DNA from: Apis mellifera
Taxonomy: Eukaryota; Arthropoda; Insecta; Hymenoptera; Apidae
Assembly (NCBI RefSeq): GCF_003254395.2
Contig: NC_037649.1
Span: 3,629,032 to 3,693,031, forward strand
DNA length: 64,000 nt
Direction: 5' to 3'
In this document: positions 11,516-24,075 of the stretch, piece after piece
How the letters are laid out: each line of letters begins with the position of its first letter
Numbering within the stretch: position 1 is the stretch's first letter
Notes under the pieces: model-generated
Databases searched by the model: none
Told to the model about the DNA's origin: nothing
Seen by the model: the letters and a program-made list of their open reading frames with translations, nothing else
Position numbers and translations under genes: made by a program

Positions 11516-11735
11516 CAATGTAGCTTGAATTTTCTTTGAATTTTTGAAAATATTTCTATATTTTAAGTTTAAATTTAAATTTTTCGATGATATTGAAAAA
11601 TATTTGAAAAAAAAAGAGATATATCATTTGATTTAGATCGATTAATATAAGATATTTAAAAATATATAGAACAATTTTTTTTAAACATCAATGCAAATAG
11701 TTATTTTTTATAATGAAAAGCAAGTAAATTGTTTA
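11516..11735. other. A+T desert
   Basis: No gene or RNA seen. Confidence 0.5.
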
Positions 11736-11843
11736 AAAATCATTAATTTAGAAGATATTTTGAGATATCAGATCTTTTTTTTTCTTTCGTTCATTAATTT
11801 TATGAAATTAAATTTAATTTATTTTTTAAATTAATGATTTTTT
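11736..11843. repeat. Fold-back repeat
   Basis: Left arm AAAAATCATTAATTTA (11736-11751) is matched by its perfect inverted complement at 11828-11843, with about 76 bp between. The left arm continues with GAAGATATTTTGAGATAT, matching the left arm at 26500-26665, so this is a second member of the same family. Confidence 0.65.
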
Positions 11844-12890
11844 TTAATACGATTTTAATAATTTTTTTATTAAGATTATAATATTAAAGAAAAATATACA
11901 TGCTTTATATGAGAATTTTATTAGCTAAATCGACTCGTGTATTTAGAAAATTATAATTCTATTAAAAAAAAATAAATTTGGTTTGTTTTCTACGATTCGA
12001 TCTTTCTTGCATCCTATAACATCAAAATTTTAAACATTCAATATTTGTTTAAAATAAAACTTTTTTCTATATTAATCAATTATCTTCAAGATATTCAATT
12101 AGATTATTCGTTAAATTAATTTAAATAGATTTATAATTGAGAAGATTATAGAAAAAACAATGATGAATAATATTTTAAAGGAATGTGATTTATAATTAAG
12201 TTTAGAGATAAATGACAATTTCTATATCATTTTAAAAAACATAATCGAATATAAAAAAATTTATTTTCTAATCTTCCATGTAATAATATGTTTAATGTAA
12301 TGTATTTTGCAAAATTAATTTTTGAAATGAAAAGATCTTCAGTTTTAATTTTTCATTATTTCCCTTAAATACAGATTTAAATATATTTCTTACTTTTTTT
12401 AATTCTTATTTTTATTATATTTTTATTATTGTATTTATGTATGTATTTCACAATGAATATATAAAATATTTAAACGATAAATTTTCTTTAATTTATTCCA
12501 AATCTAAATTTATTCATTGAAAATTATTTTCATATAGTAAAAATTATTGCTTTTTAAAAATTAAATTATTTAAAATTACAAAATAAAAATTAATCAAATT
12601 AATCAAATTTAGATTTTAATAGCTAAAATATCACTATAAAAAGTAATTATTATTCGATATTAAAATATAAAAAGAATTTTATTTTGAATAAAAATATATT
12701 TGCTATCTTATATTCTATATCCTATGTATATTATATAAGATTCAAGTAAAATAGGCGATATTTAATAAAATTTAATTTTGTCTTTAATTTTAACACATAA
12801 AATTAATACATGTATAAATAATATAAGATTTAAATAATCTAATAAGTGTAACTAGCAAAAAATCGTAACATAAAGTTAAAGTATTATACC
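11844..12890. other. A+T desert
   Basis: No supportable gene, RNA or long repeat. Short direct repeats such as AATCAAATTAATCAAATT (about 12594-12611) are present. Confidence 0.6.
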
Positions 12891-13180
12891 AAATTACAAG
12901 ATATCAACCATCGTGCCAATTTCGCATGACTCCAACATTTGATCGCGAGGTAAAAACGTTTTTCTTTTTTTTGCACCGGTCTTGATTAATGATTTCCTCA
13001 AAACGGATACCCGAGTTTAGGGAAGCTTCCACTTGACCGAAACCTGACCAATTCGATTAATCACGGGTGTCAGGGATTGCGTCGATTGTACTTTGCACCA
13101 CTTCTTTCGATAAGATTTCATCTGTGGCTTAGTTTTCAATTTCGTGCATGTCTTCCGTTAGAATGAATTTCTAAAGAAAT
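12891..13180. other. Complex island
   Basis: Mixed-composition DNA with homeodomain-type ATTA cores: TTGATTAATGA (about 12983-12993) and TCGATTAATCA (about 13053-13063). ATTA cores are common by chance in A+T-rich DNA, so a regulatory role is only suggested by their place in a complex island. Confidence 0.3.
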
Positions 13181-15290
13181 TTGAAAAATCGTAGAAAGAA
13201 ATTCCTATCTTTTCTAACTTTATTTTTAAAATTAAATTTCTATAATTGAAACATTTAAAAATATAATAGAGCGTTAATTATTCGAATTAATGCTGCCATT
13301 ATATTCCATTATTGTTATCACTATTTTGCAATCAATGTAGCTATTGATTGTAATAATAATGTAGAAATTAGATAAAATTGAATAAATTATTAACTGATAG
13401 ATTTAATATATTTTACGTAATATACATCATATTTCTAATTAGTGCTATTTAATGAATAAATGTAATGTCTATAATTATAAAATGAATAAATATATGTATA
13501 TTTCATTGTTTGAATAATTTCGATTTCGATTTCCCAAAGTACTCGTCAATCCCAATTAACGTTCTACTGCATAAAATTTTTCGAACAATTTTAAAATAAT
13601 TTTTTAAAATGCTTTCAATTTTTCAATTCGATTTTTTATTGCCATTTAATTTCATTGTTCAGAAAAAAAAAGAAAAAAACGAAAGCGTTCGCAATAAAAA
13701 GTAACGAAATCATGGAATTTCCGATCAAAAATATGGGAAATTCATGTATGACATTGTTATACCTTTGGGGACAATGATTCATTCGTATCACTTGAAATAT
13801 TATTTTACTCGATCCTCTTCTGTTTGTTGATGATCTATAGACTATAAATGTGTACTAGTATGCATATAGTGTGATGTAAATTTAATTATTTATTATCGAA
13901 TATTGTCTCGCGTTAAAGTTCAATAAACATTAACACTGGTTGAACATGATCTTTTGTGGACATTTTCCGAGTGACGAGATCAAATTATTATTTTCTATTT
14001 TTAAGTTTCAAATTCTACACATCGATTGTTTGGCTCGTATTCTATATACATGACATTCATCGAAAATAGTCATTATTATTACATAAATTATTTAATAAAA
14101 TACATGAAAAAAAAGAACATGTGAAAATTCAGATAGATATAAACATTGAACAGAGATTCCGTTGATTTTAAATATATTATTACAGTTTTATATACAATAA
14201 TATTTTAATATATGATAATTTTAAAAATTAATCTATTGAATAATTTTTAAATTTTTTTTTAATATTATTATTATCAATATACAAATATTTATTTAATATC
14301 TTTTTCGTAATTCTTTTCATAATTTCTTTTATCTAAATGTAAATTATATAATTTTATAGAACGGAAATATAATAATTATTTATTCTTGTATATATTTTGA
14401 TATTTTAATATAAACATATTATTCTTTAATTTTTCAATAATATTTTGCATATATATATGTTTAATGCTGAATAACTTAAAGAGAGATTTGTATTATTTAT
14501 TTAGATTTGTATTATTAAAAAAAAATATTAAAAGATAGAATTTCTTTATAATATAAATAATTTAATTAATATCAATGTTAAACTACTTATAATATATTGT
14601 ATATTATATAATAGTAAAAACATAAATTTCACTTATTTTTGTATTAATAAACTGTAAATTAATTTATATAATGGCGAAATTTCACATTGAAAAATATTCA
14701 AATTTATTCATTCATATTCATTAAAACATTCATTTTATTTATATGATTCCATCATATCTAATATATAATATATTTGTAAAAATAAAATATTTAATTTCAA
14801 TTGATATGGATATCGGATCAAATACATATAAATTATATCCTTACTATAATTCTTTTTATATGTTTCATAAAAACGTTTCATTTCTCAATAATTGATTTGT
14901 TTGCTCAATAACACTTTGTTTAGATTAAGTTACAAGGTTAGTTTTAGCCATAATAATTATAATAAATATTATGAAATTTTATTTATATATTCTGTTATGA
15001 CAGGAAATCTGCACTATATCACTTAAACATATGTCCATCAATTGAGGATTACATAAAGTTTGTTTGCTTTGCTTCCCGTCTGAATATTTTCGTCGATATT
15101 AATTTTCGCTATTTAATTTTTTGTTTCTTGTGCACAAGAAGTAAAAAATTTTATACATTAAATTTAAAATATTTAAAATACTTAATGCTTAAAGTGTTTT
15201 AATATATATATTTAAAAAAAACAATTATATTATTATTAAAGAAATATACAAAATGAATCAGAGCATATGCTAGCATGTACTAGTATGAAT
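13181..15290. other. Long A+T desert with a moderately complex patch
   Basis: Mostly low-complexity A+T sequence. About 13735-14060 is more complex and may be a weak island. A 14-bp direct repeat AGATTTGTATTATT occurs at 14484-14497 and 14503-14516. No gene or RNA seen. Confidence 0.5.
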
Positions 15291-15305
15291 AAAATGATTT
15301 TATAT

Positions 15306-15612
15306 AAAAAAATAAATCAAAATTATAGAATAAAATTTTTTTTTAAAGTTTCGTTTTCGAGTAAATCGAATTTGAAATATTTTAATTAAGAAAATTAATT
15401 AATTCTTAATTAGAATAAAATATAAGTAATTACTCTATATATGGAAATAAGCAAAAAATATAGAAATTTTATTTCTTAAATGTTTAAAAAAAACTGATAA
15501 TTTTGATAATTTGTATTTAATCGAAAAGTGAATTTCGTTTATTAATTTTCTGAATTTAATTTATTCGAAATTTTAAATAAAAAAAATTTTTCTATATTTT
15601 TGATTTATTTTT
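15306..15612. repeat. Fold-back copy B of the 1666-2224 repeat
   Basis: The left arm contains AAATCAAAATTATAGAA and GTTTTCGAGTAAATCGAATT (about 15316-15375). The right arm (about 15540-15612) holds a diverged inverted copy. Copy A has GTTTTCGAGTAAATCAAATT in the same position relative to the block with ATGGAAATAAGCAAAA here (copy A: ATGGATAAACATAAGCAAAA). Together they define a repeat family with long inverted arms. The outer TATACAGGGT end of copy A is not clear here, so this copy is truncated or more decayed. Confidence 0.5.
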
Positions 15613-15925
15613 TTCACGTAAAATTATTCTCTGCATGTTTTGACCTTATATAGTCTTCGACACATATGATATCCGAATATTATCGATTATAAACATATAT
15701 CATAAAATTCATTTTCGAATGTTTATTTAAAAATCATTATATTCCTATTTATATACCGAAAACATATAGTTAAATATTTAGCAATTTATATAAACAGCAG
15801 TATAAGTGTAACATTGCATCATTCTAAAGTCTGCTGTATGTGCTCTCCAAACTTATAAAAAATTAATTTAAGATCTTGGGATATCACGAAAAAAAAAAAT
15901 TCTATGAAAAAGAATACAAATTAGT
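15613..15925. other. A+T-rich stretch
   Basis: No gene or RNA recognised. Confidence 0.5.
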
Positions 15926-16400
15926 CGACCAACTTCAAGTCTAGACATTTGATAATAGCGTTTTTGCACGAAGAGGTTGGTAGCCCGTATAGCACGAAAA
16001 TTCCCCAAGGCACAATTTGGAAGTTTCGCCGAGCAAAATGGGCCGAAAGTCCGGGACTTAATTCGCCCCTAGTGTTACGGATGGCGCTGCATCGTAAAGT
16101 TTCAAAATGCTTTTTAGAAGGTCAAGACAGATCTCCCTCGGCGGACGCATTATCCGTTGCGTTTCTGTATGCGTGTTCGTTCTAATTGCGCCGCATTTCC
16201 ATGAAACAGATTCCATTCCCGCTCGTTCACGGCACGGGAATATGCCATTGTTTCGTCTCTGATACTTGGAAATGTGCGATTTTATATCTGAGGACAGAGA
16301 CGCGTGATGGGATTGCGAAAGGGGTCTAGAATATTTATTCGTGATCTGATTCGTCGAATTTCGAGTGACGCGGAATTTAAATGAATAATAATCGGAGGAA
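15926..16400. other. Complex CpG-containing island
   Basis: Clear rise in complexity, with words such as GTTGGTAGCCCGTATAGCAC, GGGCCGAAAGTCCGGGAC and GGATGGCGCTGCATCG. A 78-codon + frame (15949-16185) is open with mixed amino-acid use but no recognisable domain and no splice context that I can defend. A conserved noncoding element is the more conservative reading. Confidence 0.35.
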
Positions 16401-16905
16401 AAAAAAAAGGTAAAATTTTAAGAGAAAAACAAATATTTTATATTCAAAGAATTGAAAAATAAAATTTTGAAATTATTAATGTTGTGTTATAAAGTTATAA
16501 AATTAAATTAATTTTTCATTATAATTTTATTTTTCTGTCGATGTTTAATTTCATTTCATTATTTATAATGAAATCGTGAAATTTTTATTGCAAAAAAAAT
16601 TTATTTATTTGATCTCATTTATTTATTTTAAACAGCACAGAAATAAATAATAATCAAAGTTACGAAAAAAAAATCTTAAAATGTAAATATTTTTCAATTG
16701 TCAACGAATGATTAATAATTATTTAATTATAAAATAAAGATAATTTTTTAATTTTAAAAGTTTGGAATATTCATAATCCGATTCAATATTTTTCAAATAG
16801 CTGGAAATTGAATGAAAATCAAATGAAAAAGGAAAAAAAAGAATTTACAATTTTAAAAAAGAAAAAAAACTATTTTATCATTAAATATGATTCTTAATAA
16901 TTGCA
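16401..16905. other. A+T desert
   Basis: No gene or RNA seen. Several poly-A runs. Confidence 0.6.
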
Positions 16906-17330
16906 TGAAGAGGAAAAAACTTTTTTACGCCAAACATTGGATACTTCGGATTAAATATCTGGTTTAATTAACAAGAACAGCGTTGTCAGCCTCAACCACG
17001 ACCGCAAATATTTTCAGGGGAGACCGCGATTCCTATTAATTTCATTCACCGGCTCAATTCGTATTAATTTTAACCGCGAATATGTTGGCGAATATGGAAT
17101 TTATTTCGTTCTATCGAGCGGACAGGAAGAGTCGTTAATTTTATCCATCACTTTCAACTCTTTTGTTGGAACTTGTCAGTTATCTGTTCATCTGGTTGCG
17201 CACGTCGCTAATTTCGTCCTCGACCGACGTTATGATCTGTCGTTTCATCCTTCCCCTGCGCCAGAAATATAACTAACTTCGACCAAGGTCCCTTTTATGA
17301 TCAGTTTGAATGTTTGACGAGTGTCATAAT
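16906..17330. other. Complex island
   Basis: Mixed composition with CpG, for example GGGGAGACCGCGATTCC (about 17018-17034) and CGTCCTCGACCGACG (about 17215-17229). No open frame of interest. Confidence 0.3.
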
Positions 17331-17461
17331 ACGTATGTATTTAGACGATAAAAGTGATGTATATATCAAGATTCTTTGATGAATATCGGATTAATTTTCA
17401 AAGATAGATCATTCTAGTCTTTTCGTTACCAAAAATGATATATATCTATTCAAGCAATTCG

Positions 17462-17615
17462 TGAGATGCTATGAACGAGATATCTTGTTTATTTCTTCAC
17501 TAGAATCCTAGAATATCTCGTTTAATTTAGATAAAAGTTTAATTGAGTTAGTTTGCATAAAAGTTTGAATCATTTACAGCATCTCATGAACGACATTGCT
17601 TCGCGAGATATCTCG
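17462..17615. repeat. Nested inverted/direct repeat around GAGATATCTC
   Basis: TGAGATGCT (17462-17470) is inverted as AGCATCTCA (17578-17586). Both are followed by ATGAACGA on the + strand (17471-17478 and 17586-17593). GAGATATCT follows the first copy, and a perfect 12-bp palindrome CGAGATATCTCG (17604-17615) follows the second. The mix suggests a small decayed mobile element or a rearranged duplication; chance cannot be excluded. Confidence 0.5.
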
Positions 17616-18120
17616 TCTTTGGTAGTTCGAAGGAGCCAGTGTGACTACAGTAGTTCTTCGTTAACTGTCGCATTTCTGTTTAACTGTCTGTTAATGGAAT
17701 TATTCTAGAGTAGGAACTCCAGTATTTGAAACATGCATGTAACCTTTAGAAATTTAAGATACGCATCATAAAGGAAAATACAAACACATCTTAATTGTAA
17801 GAAATGTTTTTTTTCTCGTTTTTCATGACCAGTAAAACGAATTAGTAATTTCTTCTTGTTTTATTTTCTCATTCTAGATAACTGATATATTCCGGTTTTG
17901 ATTTTGTGGTAAATATATTTTTCATTATAAAAACTTTTAATTTCATTGTTGAAATGAAAGTTAATAGTTGTCTATAATAATACTAAAATGGAAATATAAT
18001 TCCTAATACGAAATAATAATTAATTTTTAATGAAATATATCATCTCTGTGACAATTGTAATTTCATCGAAAATGACAAAATTAAACTAAATAATAAAATA
18101 TATAATAAATAAAATATAAC
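17616..18120. other. Complex patch grading into A+T desert
   Basis: The first about 100 bp (to about 17740) are mixed in composition; the rest is A+T-rich. No gene seen. Confidence 0.4.
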
Positions 18121-18384
18121 TGCCTTCTCATTTTACATTATCTGCTTTGATTTAAGATCTTATTTCTAAGAGCTTATTTCTAATATAAATTTTGAAAAAA
18201 AATTTACAATTCGATAATAGCAAAAATAAATACTTATGATCGAATATAGTATAGCATTTGTCTTTTTCATTTTATAATACTATAATATTCATTTCAACTT
18301 TGGATCTAATTTATCTCTTGTATAAATTTTGTAAAAAAATTTACATAACTCGATAATCCGATAAAGATAATTTTTAAGCGTTTC
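18121..18384. repeat. Diverged tandem duplication, unit about 137 bp
   Basis: CATTTTA, ATCTTATTTCTAA-like words, TATAAATTTTG and AAAAATTTACA..TCGATAAT recur with an offset of 137 (TATAAATTTTG at 18184 and 18321). Divergence is moderate, so the duplication is old. Confidence 0.75.
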
Positions 18385-19200
18385 TTATTGTTAGTTTTTC
18401 GTCGTGAACATTCTTTAATTTTTAAATATTGTAATTCGTTGTTTATTCGATACAAAATTGATATTAATTTAATCTAAATGTAAATTTAATTACAGTATTT
18501 ACAATTTATTAATTTCATTTAATGAAATCGAAATCACAATCTCTTTCTTAAATTGCTAAATTAATGGATACAGTTTAGATTGTTCCTTCTAAGAAATGCC
18601 CTAAAATTCTTGGAATTTTGCCTTCAGCGAAAAGGGGATTAAGACATCAGGCCTCAGAATACATGTATATATAATGCAGATTCAACAAAGTGACCATTCG
18701 ACATATTAATCTCTTATTAAAATGTAATTTAATGAAAGAGAATTACAAATAATTTTTAGAATTACGATTATTTTTACGATTATTTATTTATTTTTGAATT
18801 GCATTATATATTACATTCAAATCTCGTATATTATTATATTTTAACAAATAAAGTAGAAATCTGTATTATTGAAATTATATCTAATTTTATATTTAACGAT
18901 CTACAAAATTTATGTATATTTTTAATCAAAATATGAACATTAGATATAGAATATTATACAAAGCATAGGATAATATGAATCTAATGATTTATAATCCAAA
19001 TCTAATAACTTAAACAGAAATATATATTATTACAATATATATTATACAAATGAAATTCATATCCATCAAGATTAGTTATGAAATTGTAAATTGTGTATCC
19101 TGTAACAGTAAATAATCGGATAATTATAGCGTCCACAATTCATGATGTCGCAAATAACATTATTCATCATTTAGAGACACAGTATGGTTTTACATGGTTT
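18385..19200. other. A+T desert with one complex patch
   Basis: About 18580-18660 is slightly more complex (GCCTTCAGCGAAAAGGGG). No gene or RNA supported. Confidence 0.5.
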
Positions 19201-19202
19201 TG

Positions 19203-19292
19203 TTTCTCTCTCTCTCCCTCGCTCCCTCCCTCTCTCTCTATCTATCTATCTATCTCTATCTCTATTTATCTATCTATCTCTCTATCTCTCTA
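19203..19292. repeat. CT / CTAT compound microsatellite
   Basis: Interrupted runs of CT, CCCT and CTAT over about 90 bp. The open frame at 19093-19293 reads it as a Ser/Ile/Tyr repeat and is not a gene. Confidence 0.95.
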
Positions 19293-19359
19293 AGCAGCAT
19301 CTCTTTAAGAAATGAACAAATTCTCACGAAAGAACAATGATATTCGTTAATACTTATTT

Positions 19360-19575
19360 CATGAATGACATCGAGTTCGAGTTATCTAGTTGATGTTTCT
19401 ATACCAACTCGAACAGAATGGGAAAAGGTCTCTAAGCTCCAGGGCTTAGCTTGGACCACCGTTGGCGTAAAGTCTCTCTCGTGTTGCTCCCTTTTGATCC
19501 CGAACAACGCCAATTCTCCCCTTGACGGATTCAGAAACGCCGCCAGGCATTTGATACACGTGTTTTTTAGGGGAA
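19360..19575. other. Complex island
   Basis: Mixed-composition DNA with CpG (ACCACCGTTGGCGTAAAG and CAGAAACGCCGCCAGG). The 95-codon + frame at 19365-19652 runs out into poly-Lys/Tyr A+T sequence, so it is probably spurious. Confidence 0.3.
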
Positions 19576-21070
19576 AAAGGAAAAAATATAAATATAAAAA
19601 TATATCTCGAAAATTCGATGTGTATAAAAAATGTTTTAATAAAATTATTTAGTATATCGTGGTATTGATATTTATATGACTATTATTAACTTACGATAGT
19701 AATTATTTTACTTTTTAAATATGCGATTATATGGTTATTAAAATCAAGATAATTAATATGAGAAATTATTAATTTCAAGACATATATTGAATTATAAACT
19801 AATAGCAATATATGTATCGATAAATCGAAAAAAAAAATTTATTACATAAATTATTAGATTTCTATAATTAATCGATGAAAAACGCAAAAATCTATATTAG
19901 AATCGAATTCTAATTGATAGTAATTGTCACGTAAATTTCAAAAAAATATAATACTTCTTATTTTAGTTAAATTTTTTATTAATTCTCATAGAATTTTTTA
20001 ATTTAATAATTTGGTTTTACAATCTTATCACATCAAAAATGTAATCTTGAGATAGATATATAAAAGAAAGCAATTTTATGGAAAGAAAAAGTTTGTTTAA
20101 AAACATCTCTCGTGATACGCAAAACTTATTTATTTAAAAGAAACAAAGAAAGGAAAATCTTATCAAATTTAATATAAAAAAAAAAATTATATATATTATA
20201 GGATATATAGGAACATTTTCGATCAATTCTAGAGATCGATTCTCAAAATAAACAAAAAAAATGTATACAAAATATACAATGTATACAAAAATGTTGATTA
20301 ACACTTATTTATTAAGTTATAAGCAATTATATTTATTAAGTTATAATTTAAATTCACTAAATGAAGAGAAACAGAAACAAAGACAATAAAAGGAAATTTT
20401 TTTATTTTAAAAATAATTTAATAATTATACCAAGTTTTTATATTTTTACATTTGTTATAATTTGAATTTATTGTGTAAGGTATATCAATTTTATATGACT
20501 ATATAACTTAAATAGATTCTTGTTTCAATTGTATTCTATTATCAATAATCCAAAATCAATAAAACGAAGTATGTTTAAACTTCTAATCAATTGTGTAACA
20601 CATCAGAAGTTCAATAAATATTCAATGATATTTATATATTTTATATCTTATGATTCTATTTTATATCTATGACTCTTTTTTTATTCTTTGAAAATACTTA
20701 ATTAGTAGATTTAATGCTTTTTAGTTTATTCCAAACGAGATATAATTTTTAATTTCTTGTTTTATATATTTAATTGTTGTGTTTTCTCTATATCTTCATT
20801 GTGAATGTAAGGTAATAATAACGTGTGTGCGTTTAATTTCATCTTCATTTTCTTCCTTTACGTGTCTTTGATTATTTTTAATTTAGCGTACTTTATAAGA
20901 TTATGTTAATCTCACTTTATTTTTATTTTTTGACTTTCTTGACTTCATCTAATGCAAATTTCAATTGTTCATATATTAATAAATAATTAATAAATAATTT
21001 TTAATATTTATATATATATATTAATTTTTATATTTATTTTAACCTTTAAAACAAAGTATTAATATCTTAA
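19576..21070. other. A+T desert with weak dispersed repeats
   Basis: Low-complexity A+T DNA. TTTATTAAGTTATAA occurs at about 20332-20346, followed by AAATGAAGAG. A similar TTTATTAAGTTATAA..AAATGAAGAC combination is at 37030-37073, hinting at a dispersed repeat. No gene or RNA. Confidence 0.5.
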
Positions 21071-21084
21071 CACTTTGTATACAT

Positions 21085-21180
21085 TAAGCTTCGCACGTTA
21101 CATTTCGACTCTATTAAACTGTACGAACACGAATCTAGACGAGTTTAAACGAATCTAGCCGAATTTACCCAAATTAAAAA
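21085..21180. repeat. Dispersed CGAAC-type repeat, copy 2
   Basis: CTTCGCACGTTAC, then GTACGAACACGAATCTAG, then ACGAATCTAGCCGAATTT and a poly-A tail. It is the diverged counterpart of 9345-9445. A short internal duplication (ACGAATCTAG twice, 22 bp apart) is visible. Confidence 0.55.
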
Positions 21181-21429
21181 AAGATAGACAATCTCTAATT
21201 ATTCGAAATTCGAAAAAAAAATAACTTCAATAAAAGACGAATAAACAAATTTTTTATTAGCTGTTTCGATTTTCGAAAATTGAAAAATTTCGATTTCGTT
21301 CGATATTTGAATAAAGCTTAAAATCAATCATTGATTTTATATAGGAAAAAGTAGATGATATTTATTGATATGGATTGATATTTATTGATTAATATATCTA
21401 TCTTGATGATTGATTTATTCTCGATGAAA
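21181..21429. other. A+T-rich stretch
   Basis: Contains imperfect TATTTATTGAT direct repeats (about 21358-21392). No gene. Confidence 0.5.
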
Positions 21430-21700
21430 TCAGAAGCATAAGTTAATTATCACGCTTTACCGCGTTTTATTCTTGTTTCATTCGTTTCACTGATTTCTCT
21501 TTTGTTTTCTCGGAACTTCGGATAGCAACGAAAGATTTGATCAAGTCGAAATCGAACTTGGAAGATCCTTCTCAATTTCAAGCAAGTTTCGACTAACTGG
21601 ATTGGACTAATTGTTTGGATTTGTTTCAAGTTTAAGGGGATTGGGTAGTTCGTGAGAATACATATTTTATTTCGTGGAAAGTAAATAAGATCCAATAAAC
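21430..21700. other. Weak complex island
   Basis: Mixed-composition DNA rich in short TTGG and TTTC words. The 81-codon minus frame (21450-21695) has no recognisable domain. Role unknown. Confidence 0.25.
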
Positions 21701-22550
21701 TGATAATTCAATTATCAGAGATTAGAGAATTTGTAATTTTTTTTTAAAGCAATATATTGTTTTATGAATAAAATATAGAATATGTAGAAATATATAGTAT
21801 AACAATTGGAATGCTTTATTAAAAAATGCTTATGATAAAAAGTATATAATTTTGTTTTCGATTAATATAATTTCGAATTAATTATTATTACATGTAAATT
21901 ATGCAAATGACTATCATTTTATATAAAAAAAAAATGTAGATTTAAATCTATTCAATCTTATCTAATCATATTTTTTATTAATAAAAAATAATGTGTGTTT
22001 ATTGTTAATAAAAAGTAAATATATCATTTATATTTGCAAATCAGAATTTAAAAGAATTTAGGAAAAATTAAAATAAAGATTTATCAATAACATATATTTA
22101 TTAAGTTAAAGTTAAATCGAAATAATAATTTTTTAATAATTCTTTTTAATTTTTATTATTATCATTCTCTTTAATTATTTTCTCATATACTTATAGCTTA
22201 TATATTTATATACTTTACATATAGCTTTTATATTTATTAGTTTTTATTATTTTCTTTTTAATATATAATATTTATTAGTTCTATATATTTTTACTTAAAT
22301 TGAATATTTATTCACTCAACATTGTTTATATATCATATTTAATAAAAAAATAGAAAATTATGCAGTAATAAAAAAAATTGTAAATTCTTTAATTCGTCAC
22401 TTGATAAAAAAAAAATATTTGATAAACAAAATTCTAAAACTTATTTCCCATAAATTATTTATACAAAGAAAATAATAAATTATAATTTAATCGTAATTAA
22501 TTTGACAAAAAAATCTGTTATAACAACTTCGTAATTGGATCATTCTTAAG
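21701..22550. other. A+T desert
   Basis: No gene, RNA or long repeat seen. Confidence 0.6.
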
Positions 22551-22945
22551 CAATGAAAACTATTAATAGAGAATCAAGCACGCGATTACTTAATCGTAGC
22601 CATTTTATCGGACAATTTTGGTAAACCTCTGACCACTCTCGGTTGGAAACATACTAATTCGCCATTCTTTTTCCGTCAGGTCACAAAATCCAGAGGGAAT
22701 TAGAGCGTGCACCGCGGGGCCAGTTGGTAAGTAATTTGCTGAATCCTATTAGAGTAACACTCGCAGGTGAAATTCGCGTGAAACTCCGGCCAATGACAAG
22801 CGTTAGTTCTTTTTCTCTTGCCACGGTTCGCGTGCCAGCCTCGAGGACACGTAACTGTGGTCTGTTGATGCTGTGCAAAATAATTAACTCTGTACTGATG
22901 AAAAAAATTAACCGTTCGCACGAAATCGTTGTTTCTTAGAGAATG
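22551..22945. other. Complex CpG-containing island
   Basis: Mixed composition (GCGTGCACCGCGGGGCC at about 22705-22721 and GCCAGCCTCGAGGACACG at about 22833-22850). Open frames overlap on both strands (22681-22969), which is typical of non-coding GC-richer DNA. Putative regulatory element. Confidence 0.3.
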
Positions 22946-24010
22946 GAATGAAGTTAAATATCTGTGCAATTTTTCTTTAAATACCTCGAATATTATTGTA
23001 AAGGATATTAGATGTTGGAAATAAACGTTTATATTAAGTCATTACAGAAATAATATCAATGTTCAATTAAGTATCAAAGAATTTATTATTTATTATAATT
23101 TATTATAATTTTTAAAACAAAATTGAATTGTCACAACTATAGTTTAGAAAATAAATAATATGCTGTAATATATTTTATATTTAATATTTAATTTTTTTAT
23201 TTTAATATTATCGAGAATATCTTTCTGATATTCAGCATCGAAGGAAGATTGCCCATATTAGAATCATATGATAAAATATTGTACAATATAATTACACATA
23301 ATTATTATATGTGATAATTATTCTAATAATTAATCGTATCTATAAAATTAATAATAATATAAACTTTTAATAATAAATTTCCTGTTTTTATGATTTTATT
23401 AATTATTATTAATCTCCATTGATTCTATTACTCGTGATTATCACGATAGCTAATATATTAATAAATAAAAAAATTATTATTGAATGTTGGAAATAGCAAA
23501 ATTTTTTAAGATTTAAATTTTTTATGACATTGTCTATACATATATCGAAAACAATAATAGAAAAAATAAAAATATTTTAATTAATAATTTATTAATATTA
23601 TTAATCTATATTTAAAATTTTTTAAATAATAAAATTTTTGAAAATGATCATAAATATATATATTAAACAAACTTTGTAATTAAGATAAGAAAAGAAATAT
23701 ATAATAAAGATAAGAAATATTAAAAAAAAAAAAATTATACATTTTTCTATTGAAATTAAGCTTTTTAAACAATATTATTTGTAGAATAATATATAGTTGA
23801 TTTATAATTGAATACTTTTAACACTAGAGAAAAGAATATGAGATATCTATTTATTTTTTGACTTTATGAATCTTGGAATAGAATATAAATAAAAAAAATA
23901 AAACGAATAGCTTTAGAAAATTTCATATGAACATGTTATATGAAAATATATTCTTAAAAATGCATAGAATCTTATATTTAAATTTATAAAATTCGAATCC
24001 GTATCTTTAT
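22946..24010. other. A+T desert
   Basis: No supportable gene or RNA. Many short TAAT repeats and poly-A runs. Confidence 0.6.
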
Positions 24011-24075
24011 GAACTCTCGAAACTCTTGAAGCACTCGAACCTCTCAAAACTCTCGAAAATCGAAACTCTTGAAAT
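24011..24075. repeat. Degenerate tandem repeat of AACTCTCGAA
   Basis: About six imperfect copies of a 10-11 bp unit: GAACTCTCGA, AACTCTTGAA, CACTCGAACC, AAACTCTCGAA, then AAACTCTTGAA. A further GAGAGTTTCGAA near 24213 is the inverted unit. A diverged minisatellite; origin unknown. Confidence 0.75.

Noticed and set aside
15949..16185. 78-codon + frame in a complex island as a possible exon
   Set aside because: Amino-acid variety is normal, but there is no family match, no defensible splice sites and no neighbouring exon.
19093..19293. 66-codon frame ending in Ser/Ile/Tyr repeats
   Set aside because: Translation of the CT/CTAT microsatellite.
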